Assembly: GCA_036245805.1 (NCBI GenBank)
Contig: BTRK01000006.1
Coordinates: forward strand, 53,003,257 to 53,067,256
Source of the DNA: Pristionchus mayeri
Lineage: Eukaryota; Nematoda; Chromadorea; Rhabditida; Neodiplogasteridae
DNA length: 64,000 nt
Direction: 5' to 3'
The notes beneath the pieces are model-generated. The model had not been told where the DNA came from. It ran no database searches and saw only the letters and a program-made list of their open reading frames with translations. Shown one piece after another: positions 11,502-25,351 of this stretch (position 1 is the first letter of the stretch; each line of letters begins with the position of its first letter). Made by a program: the position numbers and the translations under genes.

Positions 11502-14500
11502 AAAGCCAGGAGGAGGAGACGACAAGCCAGGAGGAGGAGACCACAAGCAAGGAGGAGGAGACGACAAGCCTGGAGGAGGAGACGACAAGCCTGGAGGAGG
11601 AGACCACAAGCAAGGAGGAGGAGACGACAAGCCTGGAGGAGGCGATGACAAGCCTGGTGGAGGAGACGACAAGCCTCGAGGAGGAGATGACAAGCCTGGT
11701 GGAGGAGACGACAAGCCTGGTGGAGGAGACGACAAGCCTGGAGGAGGAGATGACAAGCCTGGTGGAGGGGACGACAATCCAGGAGGAGGAGATGACAAGC
11801 CAGGAGGAGGAGACGACAAGCCTGGAGGAGGAGATGACAAGCCTGGTGGAGAAGACGACAAGCCAGGAGGAGGAGATGACAAGCCTGGTGGAGAAGACGA
11901 CAAGCCAGGAGGAGGAGATGACAAGCCTGGTGGAGGAGACGACAAGCCAGGAGGAGGATACGACAAGCCAGGAGGAGGAGACCACAAGCAAGGAGGAGGA
12001 TACGACAAGCCAGGAGGAGGAGACCACAAGCAAGGAGGAGGAGACGACAAGCCTTGAGGAGGAGATGACAAGCCTGGTGGAGAAGACGACAAGCCTGGTG
12101 GAGGAGACGACAAGCCAGGAGGAGGAGACCACAAGCAAGGAGGAGGAGACGACAAGCCTGGAGGAGGATACGACAAGCCAGGAGGAGGAGACCACAAGCA
12201 AGGAGGAGGAGACGACAAGCCAGGAGGAGGAGACGACAAGCCAGGAGGAGGAGATGACAAGCCTGGTGGAGGAGGCGACAAGCCTGGAGGAGGAGACGAC
12301 AAGCCTGGAGGAGGAGATGACAAGCCTGGTGGAGAAGACGACAAGCCAGGAGGAGGAGATGACAAGCCTGGTGGAGGAGACGACAAGCCAGGAGGAGGAT
12401 ACGACAAGCCAGGAGGAGGAGACCACAAGCAAGGAGGAGGAGACGACAAGCCAGGAGGAGGAGGCGACAAGCCTGGAGGAGGAGACGACAAGCCTGGTGG
12501 AGGAGACGACAAGCCTGGAGGAGGAGACCCCAAGCAAGGAGGAGGAGACGACAAGCCTGGAGGAGGAGACGACAAGCTTGGAGGAGGAGGAGATAAGCCT
12601 GGTGGAGGAGACGACAAGCCTGGTGGAGGAGACGACAAGCCTGGTGGAGGAGACGACAAGCCTGGAGGAGGAGATGACAAGCCTGGTGGAGGGGACGACA
12701 ATCCAGGAGGAGGAGATGACAAGCCAGGAGGAGGAGACGACAAGCCTTGAGGAGGAGATGACAAGCCTGGTGGAGAAGACGACAAGCCTGGAGGAGGAGA
12801 CCCCAAGCAAGGAGGAGGAGATGACAAGCCTGAAGGAGGAGATGACAAGCCTGGTGGAGGAGACGACAAGCCTGGAGGAGGCGATGACAAGCCTGGTGGA
12901 GGAGACGACAAGCCTGGAGGAGGAGACCCCAAGCAAGGAGGAGGAGATGACAAGCCTGAAGGAGGAGATGACAAGCCTGGTGGAGGAGACGACAAGCCTG
13001 GAGGAGGCGATGACAAGCCTGGTGGAGGAGACGACAAGCCACGAGGAGGAGATGACAAGCCAGGAGGAGGAGACGACAATCCACGAGGAGGAGATGACAA
13101 GCCTGGTGGAGGAGACGACAAGCCTGGTGGAGGAGACGACAAGCCTGGAGGAGGAGATGACAAGCCTGGTGGAGGGGACGACAATCCAGGAGGAGGAGAT
13201 GACAAGCCAGGAGGAGGAGACGACAAGCCTTGAGGAGGAGATGACAAGCCTGGTGGAGAAGACGACAAGCCAGGAGGAGGAGATGACAAGCCTGGTGGAG
13301 AAGACGACAAGCCAGGAGGAGGAGATGACAAGCCTGGTGGAGGAGACGACAAGCCAGGAGGAGGAGACGACAAGCAAGGAGGAGGAGACGACAAGCCTGG
13401 AGGAGGATACGACAAGCCAGGAGGAGGAGACCACAAGCAAGGAGGAGGAGACGACAAGCCTTGAGGAGGAGATGACAAGCCTGGTGGAGAAGACGACAAG
13501 CCTGGTGGAGGAGACGACAAGCCAGGAGGAGGAGACCACAAGCAAGGAGGAGGAGACGACAAGCCTGGAGGAGGATACGACAAGCCAGGAGGAGGAGACC
13601 ACAAGCAAGGAGGAGGAGACGACAAGCCAGGAGGAGGAGACGACAAGCCAGGAGGAGGAGATGACAAGCCTGGTGGAGGAGGCGACAAGCCTGGAGGAGG
13701 AGACGACAAGCCTGGAGGAGGAGATGACAAGCCTGGTGGAGAAGACGACAAGCCAGGAGGAGGAGATGACAAGCCTGGTGGAGGAGACGACAAGCCAGGA
13801 GGAGGATACGACAAGCCAGGAGGAGGAGACCACAAGCAAGGAGGAGGAGACGACAAGCCAGGAGGAGGAGGCGACAAGCCTGGAGGAGGAGACGACAAGC
13901 CTGGTGGAGGAGACGACAAGCCTGGAGGAGGAGACCCCAAGCAAGGAGGAGGAGACGACAAGCCTGGAGGAGGAGACGACAAGCTTGGAGGAGGAGGAGA
14001 TAAGCCTGGTGGAGGAGACGACAAGCCTGGTGGAGGAGACGACAAGCCTGGTGGAGGAGACGACAAGCCTGGAGGAGGAGATGACAAGCCTGGTGGAGGG
14101 GACGACAATCCAGGAGGAGGAGATGACAAGCCAGGAGGAGGAGACGACAAGCCTTGAGGAGGAGATGACAAGCCTGGTGGAGAAGACGACAAGCCAGGAG
14201 GAGGAGATGACAAGCCTGGTGGAGAAGACGACAAGCCAGGAGGAGGAGATGACAAGCCTGGTGGAGGAGACGACAAGCCAGGAGGAGGAGACGACAAGCA
14301 AGGAGGAGGAGACGACAAGCCTGGAGGAGGATACGACAAGCCAGGAGGAGGAGACCACAAGCAAGTAGGAGGAGACGACAAGCCTTGAGGAGGAGATGAC
14401 AAGCCTGGTGGAGAAGACGACAAGCCTGGTGGAGGAGACGACAAGCCAGGAGGAGGAGACCACAAGCAAGGAGGAGGAGACGACAAGCCTGGAGGAGGAT

Positions 14501-15450
14501 ACGACAAGCCAGGAGGTGGAGACCACAAGCAAGGAGGAGGAGACGACAAGCCAGGAGGAGGAGACGACAAGCCAGGAGGAGGAGACCACAAGCAAGGAGG
14601 AGGAGACGACAAGCCTGGAGGAGGAGACGACAAGCATGGAGGAGGAGACGACAAGCCAGGAGGAGGAGACGACAAGCCTGGAGGAGGAGACGACAAGCCA
14701 GGAGGAGGAGGCGACAAGCCTGGAGGAGGAGACGACAAGCCTGGAGGAGGATACGACAAGCCAGGAGGAGGAGACCACAAGCAAGTAGGAGGAGACGACA
14801 AGCCTTGAGGAGGAGATGACAAGCCTGGTGGAGAAGACGACAAGCCTGGTGGAGGAGACGACAAGCCAGGAGGAGGAGACCACAAGCAAGGAGGAGGAGA
14901 CGACAAGCCTGGAGGAGGATACGACAAGCCAGGAGGTGGAGACCACAAGCAAGGAGGAGGAGACGACAAGCCAGGAGGAGGAGACGACAAGCCAGGAGGA
15001 GGAGACCACAAGCAAGGAGGAGGAGACGACAAGCCTGGAGGAGGAGACGACAAGCATGGAGGAGGAGACGACAAGCCAGGAGGAGGAGACGACAAGCCTG
15101 GAGGAGGAGACGACAAGCCAGGAGGAGGAGGCGACAAGCCTGGAGGAGGAGACGACAAGCCTGGAGGAGGAGATGACAAGCCTGGTGGAGGAGGCGAAAA
15201 GCCTGGAGGAGGAGACGACAAGCCTGGAGGAGGAGATGACAAGCCTGGTGGAGGAGGCGACAAGCCTGGAGGAGGAGACGACAAGCCTGGAGGAGGAGAT
15301 GACAAGCCTGGTGGAGAAGACGACAAGCCAGGAGGAGGAGATGACAAGCCTGGTGGAGAAGACGACAAGCCAGGAGGAGGAGACCACAAGCCTGGAGGAG
15401 GAGACGACAAGCCAGGAGGAGGAGACCACAAGCAAGGAGGAGGAGACGAC
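11502..15450 (+). repeat. HOR domain B, 1,407-bp repeat
   Basis: Matching marker pairs lie 1,407 bp (67 units) apart: CCTTGAGG at 12054 and 13461, and GACCCC at 12526 and 13933. The regions about 12,000-12,760 and 13,407-14,167 read as the same unit series. The domain opens with the first extra-A marker GACAAAGCC at 11502. It is rich in GATGACAAG units and in GGAGAAGAC (Glu-Asp) units. Confidence 0.85.
14312..15170 (+). repeat. Tandem pair of 420-bp repeats
   Basis: Two adjacent 20-unit copies lie head to tail. The rare variant GCAAGTAGG, which puts TAG in the EETTS phase, sits at about 14366 and 14786, exactly 420 bp apart. The GGAGGTGGAGAC variant follows in both copies. I saw no mismatch when comparing them by eye, so this is a recent duplication or a collapsed/expanded assembly region. 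Confidence 0.88.
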
Positions 15451-15539
15451 AAAGCCAGGAGGAGGAGACGACAAGCCAGGAGGAGGAGACCACAAGCAAG
15501 GAGGAGGAGACGACAAGCCTGGAGGAGGAGACGACAAGC

Positions 15540-18313
15540 ATGGAGGAGGAGACGACAAGCCTGGTGGAGGAGACGACAAGCCTGGAGGAGGAGACCCCAA
15601 GCAAGGAGGAGGAGACGACAATCCACGAGGAGGAGATGACAAGCCTGGTGGAGGAGACGAGAAGCCTGGTGGAGGAGACGACAAGCCTGGAGGAGGAGAC
15701 GACAAGCATGGAGGAGGAGACGACAAGCCAGGAGGAGGAGACGACAAGCCTGGTGGAGGAGGCGACAAGCCTGGAGGAGGAGACGACAAGCCAGGAGGAG
15801 GAGATGACAAGCCAGGAGGAGGAGACGACAAGCCTTGAGGAGGAGATGACAAGCCTGGTGGAGAAGACGACAAGCCAGGAGGAGGAGATGACAAGCCTGG
15901 TGGAGAAGACGACAAGCCAGGAGGAGGAGATGACAAGCCTGGTGGAGGAGACGACAAGCCAGGAGGAGGAGACGACAAGCAAGGAGGAGGAGACGACAAG
16001 CCTGGAGGAGGATACGACAAGCCAGGAGGAGGAGACCACAAGCAAGGAGGAGGAGACGACAAGCCTTGAGGAGGAGATGACAAGCCTGGTGGAGAAGACG
16101 ACAAGCCTGGTGGAGGAGACGACAAGCCAGGAGGAGGAGACCACAAGCAAGGAGGAGGAGACGACAAGCCTGGAGGAGGATACGACAAGCCAGGAGGAGG
16201 AGACCACAAGCAAGGAGGAGGAGACGACAAGCCAGGAGGAGGAGACGACAAGCCAGGAGGAGGAGATGACAAGCCTGGTGGAGGAGGCGACAAGCCTGGA
16301 GGAGGAGACGACAAGCCTGGAGGAGGAGATGACAAGCCTGGTGGAGAAGACGACAAGCCAGGAGGAGGAGATGACAAGCCTGGTGGAGGAGACGACAAGC
16401 CAGGAGGAGGATACGACAAGCCAGGAGGAGGAGACCACAAGCAAGGAGGAGGAGACGACAAGCCAGGAGGAGGAGGCGACAAGCCTGGAGGAGGAGACGA
16501 CAAGCCTGGTGGAGGAGACGACAAGCCTGGAGGAGGAGACCCCAAGCAAGGAGGAGGAGACGACAAGCCTGGAGGAGGAGACGACAAGCTTGGAGGAGGA
16601 GGAGATAAGCCTGGTGGAGGAGACGACAAGCCTGGTGGAGGAGACGACAAGCCTGGTGGAGGAGACGACAAGCCTGGAGGAGGAGATGACAAGCCTGGTG
16701 GAGGGGACGACAATCCAGGAGGAGGAGATGACAAGCCTGGTGGAGAAGACGACAAGCCAGGAGGAGGAGACCACAAGCCTGGAGGAGGAGACCACAAGCC
16801 AGGAGGAGGAGACCACAAGCAAGGAGGAGGAGACGACAAAGCCAGGAGGAGGAGACGACAAGCCAGGAGGAGGAGACCACAAGCAAGGAGGAGGAGACGA
16901 CAAGCCTGGAGGAGGAGACGACAAGCATGGAGGAGGAGACGACAAGCCTGGTGGAGGAGACGACAAGCCTGGAGGAGGAGACCCCAAGCAAGGAGGAGGA
17001 GACGACAATCCACGAGGAGGAGATGACAAGCCTGGTGGAGGAGACGAGAAGCCTGGTGGAGGAGACGACAAGCCTGGAGGAGGAGACGACAAGCATGGAG
17101 GAGGAGACGACAAGCCAGGAGGAGGAGACGACAAGCCTGGTGGAGGAGGCGACAAGCCTGGAGGAGGAGACGACAAGCCAGGAGGAGGAGATGACAAGCC
17201 AGGAGGAGGAGACGACAAGCCTTGAGGAGGAGATGACAAGCCTGGTGGAGAAGACGACAAGCCAGGAGGAGGAGATGACAAGCCTGGTGGAGAAGACGAC
17301 AAGCCAGGAGGAGGAGATGACAAGCCTGGTGGAGGAGACGACAAGCCAGGAGGAGGAGACGACAAGCAAGGAGGAGGAGACGACAAGCCTGGAGGAGGAT
17401 ACGACAAGCCAGGAGGAGGAGACCACAAGCAAGGAGGAGGAGACGACAAGCCTTGAGGAGGAGATGACAAGCCTGGTGGAGAAGACGACAAGCCTGGTGG
17501 AGGAGACGACAAGCCAGGAGGAGGAGACCACAAGCAAGGAGGAGGAGACGACAAGCCTGGAGGAGGATACGACAAGCCAGGAGGAGGAGACCACAAGCAA
17601 GGAGGAGGAGACGACAAGCCAGGAGGAGGAGACGACAAGCCAGGAGGAGGAGATGACAAGCCTGGTGGAGGAGGCGACAAGCCTGGAGGAGGAGACGACA
17701 AGCCTGGAGGAGGAGATGACAAGCCTGTTGGAGAAGACGACAAGCCAGGAGGAGGAGATGACAAGCCTGGTGGAGGAGACGACAAGCCAGGAGGAGGATA
17801 CGACAAGCCAGGAGGAGGAGACCACAAGCAAGGAGGAGGAGACGACAAGCCAGGAGGAGGAGGCGACAAGCCTGGAGGAGGAGACGACAAGCCTGGTGGA
17901 GGAGACGACAAGCCTGGAGGAGGAGACCCCAAGCAAGGAGGAGGAGACGACAAGCCTGGAGGAGGAGACGACAAGCTTGGAGGAGGAGGAGATAAGCCTG
18001 GTGGAGGAGACGACAAGCCTGGTGGAGGAGACGACAAGCCTGGTGGAGGAGACGACAAGCCTGGAGGAGGAGATGACAAGCCTGGTGGAGGGGACGACAA
18101 TCCAGGAGGAGGAGATGACAAGCCTGGTGGAGAAGACGACAAGCCAGGAGGAGGAGACCACAAGCCTGGAGGAGGAGACCACAAGCCAGGAGGAGGAGAC
18201 CACAAGCAAGGAGGAGGAGACGACAAAGCCAGGAGGAGGAGACGACAAGCCAGGAGGAGGAGACCACAAGCAAGGAGGAGGAGACGACAAGCCTGGAGGA
18301 GGAGACGACAAGC
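15540..18313 (+). repeat. Two near-identical 1,387-bp HOR copies
   Basis: Segments 15540-16926 and 16927-18313 are 66 units plus one inserted A each. Over the roughly 1.7 kb I could compare (15540-17225 against 16927-18612), translations differ at one position. That is a G to T change at 17728 (CCTGTTGG instead of CCTGGTGG). The match implies a very recent duplication, or strong homogenisation. Confidence 0.9.
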
Positions 18314-19532
18314 ATGGAGGAGGAGACGACAAGCCTGGTGGAGGAGACGACAAGCCTGGAGGAGGAGACCCCAAGCAAGGAGGAGGAGACGACAATCCAC
18401 GAGGAGGAGATGACAAGCCTGGTGGAGGAGACGAGAAGCCTGGTGGAGGAGACGACAAGCCTGGAGGAGGAGACGACAAGCATGGAGGAGGAGACGACAA
18501 GCCAGGAGGAGGAGACGACAAGCCTGGTGGAGGAGGCGACAAGCCTGGAGGAGGAGACGACAAGCCAGGAGGAGGAGATGACAAGCCAGGAGGAGGAGAC
18601 GACAAGCCTTGAGGAGGAGATGACAAGCCTGGTGGAGAAGACGACAAGCCAGGAGGAGGAGATGACAAGCCTGGTGGAGAAGACGACAAGCCAGGAGGAG
18701 GAGATGACAAGCCTGGTGGAGGAGACGACAAGCCAGGAGGAGGAGACGACAAGCAAGGAGGAGGAGACGACAAGCCAGGAGGAGGAGACGACAAGCCAGG
18801 AGGAGGAGACGACAAGCCAGGAGGAGGAGATGACAAGCCTGGTGGAGGAGGCGACAAGCCTGGAGGAGGAGACGACAAGCCTGGAGGAGGAGATGACAAG
18901 CCTGGTGGAGAAGACGACAAGCCAGGAGGAGGAGATGACAAGCCTGGTGGAGGAGACGACAAGCCAGGAGGAGGATACGACAAGCCAGGAGGAGGAGACC
19001 ACAAGCAAGGAGGAGGAGACGACAAGCCAGGAGGAGGAGGCGACAAGCCTGGAGGAGGAGACGACAAGCCTGGTGGAGGAGACGACAAGCCTGGAGGAGG
19101 AGACCCCAAGCAAGGAGGAGGAGACGACAAGCCTGGAGGAGGAGACGACAAGCTTGGAGGAGGAGGAGATAAGCCTGGTGGAGGAGACGACAAGCCTGGT
19201 GGAGGAGACGACAAGCCTGGTGGAGGAGACGACAAGCCTGGTGGAGGAGACGACAAGCCTGGTGGAGGAGACGACAAGCCTGGAGGAGGAGATGACAAGC
19301 CTGGTGGAGGGGACGACAATCCAGGAGGAGGAGATGACAAGCCTGGTGGAGAAGACGACAAGCCAGGAGGAGGAGACCACAAGCCTGGAGGAGGAGACCA
19401 CAAGCCAGGAGGAGGAGACCACAAGCAAGGAGGAGGAGACGACAAAGCCAGGAGGAGGAGACGACAAGCCAGGAGGAGGAGACCACAAGCAAGGAGGAGG
19501 AGACGACAAGCCTGGAGGAGGAGACGACAAGC
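18314..19532 (+). repeat. Third domain C copy with net loss of eight units (1,219 bp)
   Basis: Compared with the two preceding 1,387-bp copies, this one lacks about ten units around 18,780-18,800 and has two extra DDKP units near 19,210-19,260. The net change is minus 168 bp, which explains the 1,219-bp length exactly. Start and end are otherwise the same as its neighbours. Confidence 0.85.
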
Positions 19533-21377
19533 ATGGAGGAGGAGACGACAAGCCTGGTGGAGGAGACGACAAGCCTGGAGGAGGAGACCCCAAGCAAGGA
19601 GGAGGAGACGACAATCCACGAGGAGGAGATGACAAGCCTGGTGGAGGAGACGAGAAGCCTGGTGGAGGAGACGACAAGCCTGGAGGAGGAGACGACAAGC
19701 ATGGAGGAGGAGACGACAAGCCAGGAGGAGGAGACGACAAGCCTGGTGGAGGAGGCGACAAGCCTGGAGGAGGAGACGACAAGCCAGGAGGAGGAGATGA
19801 CAAGCCAGGAGGAGGAGACGACAAGCCTTGAGGAGGAGATGACAAGCCTGGTGGAGAAGACGACAAGCCAGGAGGAGGAGATGACAAGCCTGGTGGAGAA
19901 GACGACAAGCCAGGAGGAGGAGATGACAAGCCTGGTGGAGGAGACGACAAGCCAGGAGGAGGAGACGACAAGCAAGGAGGAGGAGACGACAAGCCAGGAG
20001 GAGGAGACGACAAGCCAGGAGGAGGAGACCACAAGCAAGGAGGAGGAGACGACAAGCCTGGAGGAGGAGACGACAAGCATGGAGGAGGAGACGACAAGCC
20101 AGGAGGAGGAGACGACAAGCCTGGAGGAGGAGACGACAAGCCAGGAGGAGGAGGCGACAAGCCTGGAGGAGGAGACGACAAGCCTGGAGGAGGAGACCAC
20201 AAGCAAGGAGGAGGAGACGACAAGCCAGGAGGAGGAGACCACAAGCCTGGAGGAGGAGACGACAAACCAGGAGGAGGAGACCACAAGCAAGGAGGAGGAG
20301 ACGACAAAGCCTGGAGGAGGAGACGACAAGCCAGGAGGAGGATACCACAAGCAAGGAGGAGGAGACGACAAGCCAGGAGGAGGAGACGACAAGCCTGGTG
20401 GAGGAGACGACAAGCAAGGAGGAGGAGACGACAAGCCTGGAGGAGGAGACCCCAAGCAAGGAGGAGGAGACGACAAGCCTGGTGGAGGAGACGACAAGCA
20501 AGGAGGAGGAGACGACAAGCCAGGAGGAGGAGACGACAAGCTTGGAGGAGGAGGAGATAAGCCTGGTGGAGGAGACGACAAGCCTGGTGGAGGAGACGAC
20601 AAGCCTGGTGGAGGAGACGACAAGCCTGGAGGAGGAGATGACAAGCCTGGTGGAGGGGACGACAATCCAGGAGGAGGAGATGACAAGCCAGGAGGAGGAG
20701 ACGACAAGCCTTGAGGAGGAGATGACAAGCCTGGTGGAGAAGGCGACAAGCCAGGAGGAGGAGATGACAAGCCTGGTGGAGAAGACGACAAGCCAGGAGG
20801 AGGAGATGACAAGCCTGGTGGAGGAGACGACAAGCCAGGAGGAGGAGACGACAAGCAAGGAGGAGGAGACGACAAGCCTGGAGGAGGATACGACAAGCCA
20901 GGAGGAGGAGACCACAAGCAAGTAGGAGGAGACGACAAGCCTTGAGGAGGAGATGACAAGCCTGGTGGAGAAGACGACAAGCCTGGTGGAGGAGACGACA
21001 AGCCAGGAGGAGGAGACCACAAGCAAGGAGGAGGAGACGACAAGCCTGGAGGAGGATACGACAAGCCAGGAGGTGGAGACCACAAGCAAGGAGGAGGAGA
21101 CGACAAGCCAGGAGGAGGAGACGACAAGCCAGGAGGAGGAGACCACAAGCAAGGAGGAGGAGACGACAAGCCTGGAGGAGGAGACGACAAGCATGGAGGA
21201 GGAGACGACAAGCCAGGAGGAGGAGATGACAAGCCTGGTGGAGAAGACGACAAGCCAGGAGGAGGAGATGACAAGCCTGGTGGAGAAGACGACAAGCCAG
21301 GAGGAGGAGACCACAAGCCTGGAGGAGGAGACGACAAGCCAGGAGGAGGAGACCACAAGCAAGGAGGAGGAGACGAC

Positions 21378-24300
21378 AAAGCCAGGAGGAGGAGACGACA
21401 AGCCAGGAGGAGGAGACCACAAGCAAGGAGGAGGAGACGACAAGCCTGGAGGAGGAGACGACAAGCATGGAGGAGGAGACGACAAGCCTGGTGGAGGAGA
21501 CGACAAGCCTGGAGGAGGAGACCCCAAGCAAGGAGGAGGAGACGACAATCCACGAGGAGGAGATGACAAGCCTGGTGGAGGAGACGAGAAGCCTGGTGGA
21601 GGAGACGACAAGCCTGGAGGAGGAGACGACAAGCATGGAGGAGGAGACGACAAGCCAGGAGGAGGAGACGACAAGCCTGGTGGAGGAGGCGACAAGCCTG
21701 GAGGAGGAGACGACAAGCCAGGAGGAGGAGACCACAAGCAAGGAGGAGGAGACGACAAGCCAGGAGGAGGAGACCACAAGCAAGGAGGAGGAGACGACAA
21801 GCCTGGAGGAGGATACGACAAGCCAGGAGGAGGAGACCACAAGCAAGGAGGAGGAGACGACAAGCCTGGAGGAGGAGACGACAAGCATGGAGGAGGAGAC
21901 GACAAGCCAGGAGGAGGAGACGACAAGCCTGGAGGAGGAGACGACAAGCCAGGAGGAGGAGGCGACAAGCCTGGAGGAGGAGACGACAAGCCTGGAGGAG
22001 GAGATGACAAGCCTGGTGGAGGAGGCGACAAGCCTGGAGGAGGAGACGACAAGCCAGGAGGAGGATACCACAAGCAAGGAGGAGGAGACGACAAGCCAGG
22101 AGGAGGAGACCACAAGCCTGGAGGAGGAGACGACAAGCCAGGAGGAGGAGACCACAAGCAAGGAGGAGGAGACGACAAAGCCAGGAGGAGGAGACGACAA
22201 GCCAGGAGGAGGAGACCACAAGCAAGGAGGAGGAGACGACAAGCCTGGAGGAGGAGACGACAAGCATGGAGGAGGAGACGACAAGCCTGGTGGAGGAGAC
22301 GACAAGCCTGGAGGAGGAGACCCCAAGCAAGGAGGAGGAGACGACAAGCCTGGTGGAGGAGACGACAAGCAAGGAGGAGGAGACGACAAGCCAGGAGGAG
22401 GAGACGACAAGCCAGGAGGAGGAGACGACAAGCTTGGAGGAGGAGGAGATAAGCCTGGTGGAGGAGACGACAAGCCTGGTGGAGGAGACCACAAGCAAGG
22501 AGGAGGAGACGACAAGCCTGGAGGAGGATACGACAAGCCAGGAGGAGGAAACCACAAGCAAGGAAGAGGAGACGACAAGCCAGGAGGAGGAGACGACAAG
22601 CCAGGAGGAGGAGACCACAAGCAAGGAGGAGGAGACGACAAGCAAGGAGGAGGAGACGACAAGCCTGGAGGAGGAGACGACAAGCCTGGAGGAGGATACG
22701 ACAAGCCAGGAGGAGGAAACCACAAGCAAGGAGGAGGAGACGACAAGCCAGGAGGAGGAGACGACAAGCCAGGAGGAGGAGACCACAAGCAAGGAGGAGG
22801 AGACGACAAGCCTGGAGGAGGAGACGACAAGCCTGGAGGAGGAGATGACAAGCCTGGTGGAGGAGGCGACAAGCCTGGAGGAGGAGACGACAAGCCTGGA
22901 GGAGGAGATGACAAGCCTGGTGGAGGAGGCGACAAGCCTGGAGGAGGAGACGACAAGCCTGGAGGAGGAGATGACAAGCCTGGTGGAGAAGACGACAAGC
23001 CAGGAGGAGGAGATGACAAGCCTGGTGGAGAAGACGACAAGCCAGGAGGAGGAGACCACAAGCCTGGAGGAGGAGACGACAAGCCAGGAGGAGGAGACCA
23101 CAAGCAAGGAGGAGGAGACGACAAAGCCAGGAGGAGGAGACGACAAGCCAGGAGGAGGAGACCACAAGCAAGGAGGAGGAGACGACAAGCCTGGAGGAGG
23201 AGACGACAAGCATGGAGGAGGAGACGACAAGCCTGGTGGAGGAGACGACAAGCCTGGAGGAGGAGACCCCAAGCAAGGAGGAGGAGACGACAATCCACGA
23301 GGAGGAGATGACAAGCCTGGTGGAGGAGACGAGAAGCCTGGTGGAGGAGACGACAAGCCTGGAGGAGGAGACGACAAGCCAGGAGGAGGAGACCACAAGC
23401 AAGGAGGAGGAGACGACAAGCCAGGAGGAGGAGACCACAAGCAAGGAGGAGGAGACGACAAGCCTGGAGGAGGATACGACAAGCCAGGAGGAGGAGACCA
23501 CAAGCAAGGAGGAGGAGACGACAAGCCTGGAGGAGGAGACGACAAGCATGGAGGAGGAGACGACAAGCCAGGAGGAGGAGACGACAAGCCTGGAGGAGGA
23601 GACGACAAGCCAGGAGGAGGAAGCGACAAGCCTGGAGGAGGAGACGACAAGCCTGGAGGAGGAGATGACAAGCCTGGTGGAGGAGGCGACAAGCCTGGAG
23701 GAGGAGACGACAAGCCAGGAGGAGGATACCACAAGCAAGGAGGAGGAGACGACAAGCCAGGAGGAGGAGACCACAAGCCTGGAGGAGGAGACGACAAGCC
23801 AGGAGGAGGAGACCACAAGCAAGGAGGAGGAGACGACAAAGCCAGGAGGAGGAGACGACAAGCCAGGAGGAGGAGACCACAAGCAAGGAGGAGGAGACGA
23901 CAAGCCTGGAGGAGGAGACGACAAGCATGGAGGAGGAGACGACAAGCCTGGTGGAGGAGACGACAAGCCTGGAGGAGGAGACCCCAAGCAAGGAGGAGGA
24001 GACGACAAGCCTGGTGGAGGAGACGACAAGCAAGGAGGAGGAGACGACAAGCCAGGAGGAGGAGACGACAAGCCAGGAGGAGGAGACGACAAGCTTGGAG
24101 GAGGAGGAGATAAGCCTGGTGGAGGAGACGACAAGCCTGGTGGAGGAGACCACAAGCAAGGAGGAGGAGACGACAAGCCTGGAGGAGGATACGACAAGCC
24201 AGGAGGAGGAAACCACAAGCAAGGAGGAGGAGACGACAAGCCAGGAGGAGGAGACGACAAGCCAGGAGGAGGAGACCACAAGCAAGGAGGAGGAGACGAC

Positions 24301-25077
24301 AAGCAAGGAGGAGGAGACGACAAGCCTGGAGGAGGAGACGACAAGCCTGGAGGAGGATACGACAAGCCAGGAGGAGGAAACCACAAGCAAGGAGGAGGAG
24401 ACGACAAGCCAGGAGGAGGAGACGACAAGCCAGGAGGAGGAGACCACAAGCAAGGAGGAGGAGACGACAAGCCTGGAGGAGGAGACGACAAGCCTGGAGG
24501 AGGATACGACAAGCCAGGAGGAGGAAACCACAAGCAAGGAGGAGGAGACGACAAGCCAGGAGGAGGAGACGACAAGCCAGGAGGAGGAGACCACAAGCAA
24601 GGAGGAGGAGACGACAAGCCAGGAGGAGGAGACGACAAGCCAGGAGGAGGAGACCACAAGCAAGGAGGAGGAGACGACAAGCCTGGTGGAGGAGACGACA
24701 AGCCTGGAGGAGGATACGACAAGCCAGGAGGAGGAAACCACAAGCAAGGAGGAGGAGACGACAAGCCAGGAGGAGGAGACGACAAGCCAGGAGGAGGAGA
24801 CGACAAGCAAGGAGGAGGAGACGACAAGCCTGGAGGAGGAGACGACAAGCATGGAGGAGGAGACGACAAGCCAGGAGGAGGAGACGACAAGCCTGGAGGA
24901 GGAGACGACAAGCCAGGAGGAGGAGGCGACAAGCCTGGAGGAGGAGACGACAAGCCTGGAGGAGGAGACCACAAGCAAGGAGGAGGAGACGACAAGCCAG
25001 GAGGAGGAGACCACAAGCCTGGAGGAGGAGACGACAAGCCAGGAGGAGGAGACCACAAGCAAGGAGGAGGAGACGAC
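21378..25077 (+). repeat. Dimeric HOR: alternating copy types
   Basis: The extra-A markers at 21378, 22177, 23123 and 23838 define two alternating copy types. After 21378 and 23123 the shared start continues into DDNPR (GACAATCCACGAGG). After 22177 and 23838 it continues into DDKP, DDKQ and DDKL. The pair 21378-23122 (1,745 bp) is thus repeated from 23123 with internal deletions. The second dimer is 1,955 bp long because of extra GNHKQ/GDHKQ units near 24,180-24,770. Confidence 0.8.
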
Positions 25078-25351
25078 AAAGCCTGGAGGAGGAGACGACA
25101 AGCCAGGAGGAGGATACCACAAGCAAGGAGGAGGAGACGACAAGCCAGGAGGAGGAGACGACAAGCCTGGAGGAGGAGACGACAAGCCAGGAGGAGGAGG
25201 CGACAAGCCTGGAGGAGGAGACGACAAGCCTGGAGGAGGAGACCACAAGCAAGGAGGAGGAGACGACAAGCCAGGAGGAGGAGACCACAAGCCTGGAGGA
25301 GGAGACGACAAGCCAGGAGGAGGAGACCACAAGCAAGGAGGAGGAGACGAC

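Larger units (their letters stand above)
15451..25351 (+). repeat. HOR domain C, ten copies each marked by an extra A
   Basis: GACAAAGCC, one A longer than GACAAGCC, occurs with its A-run starting at 15451, 16838, 18225, 19444, 20306, 21378, 22177, 23123, 23838, 25078 and 25352. Intervals are 1387, 1387, 1219, 862, 1072, 799, 946, 715, 1240 and 274 bp, all exactly 21n+1. Most copies continue with the same order: RR-phase units, a DDKH unit, two DDKP, DPKQ, then DDNPR or a DDKQ block. Each copy shifts the reading phase by one base, so any plus-strand frame rotates through all three phases. Confidence 0.92.
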
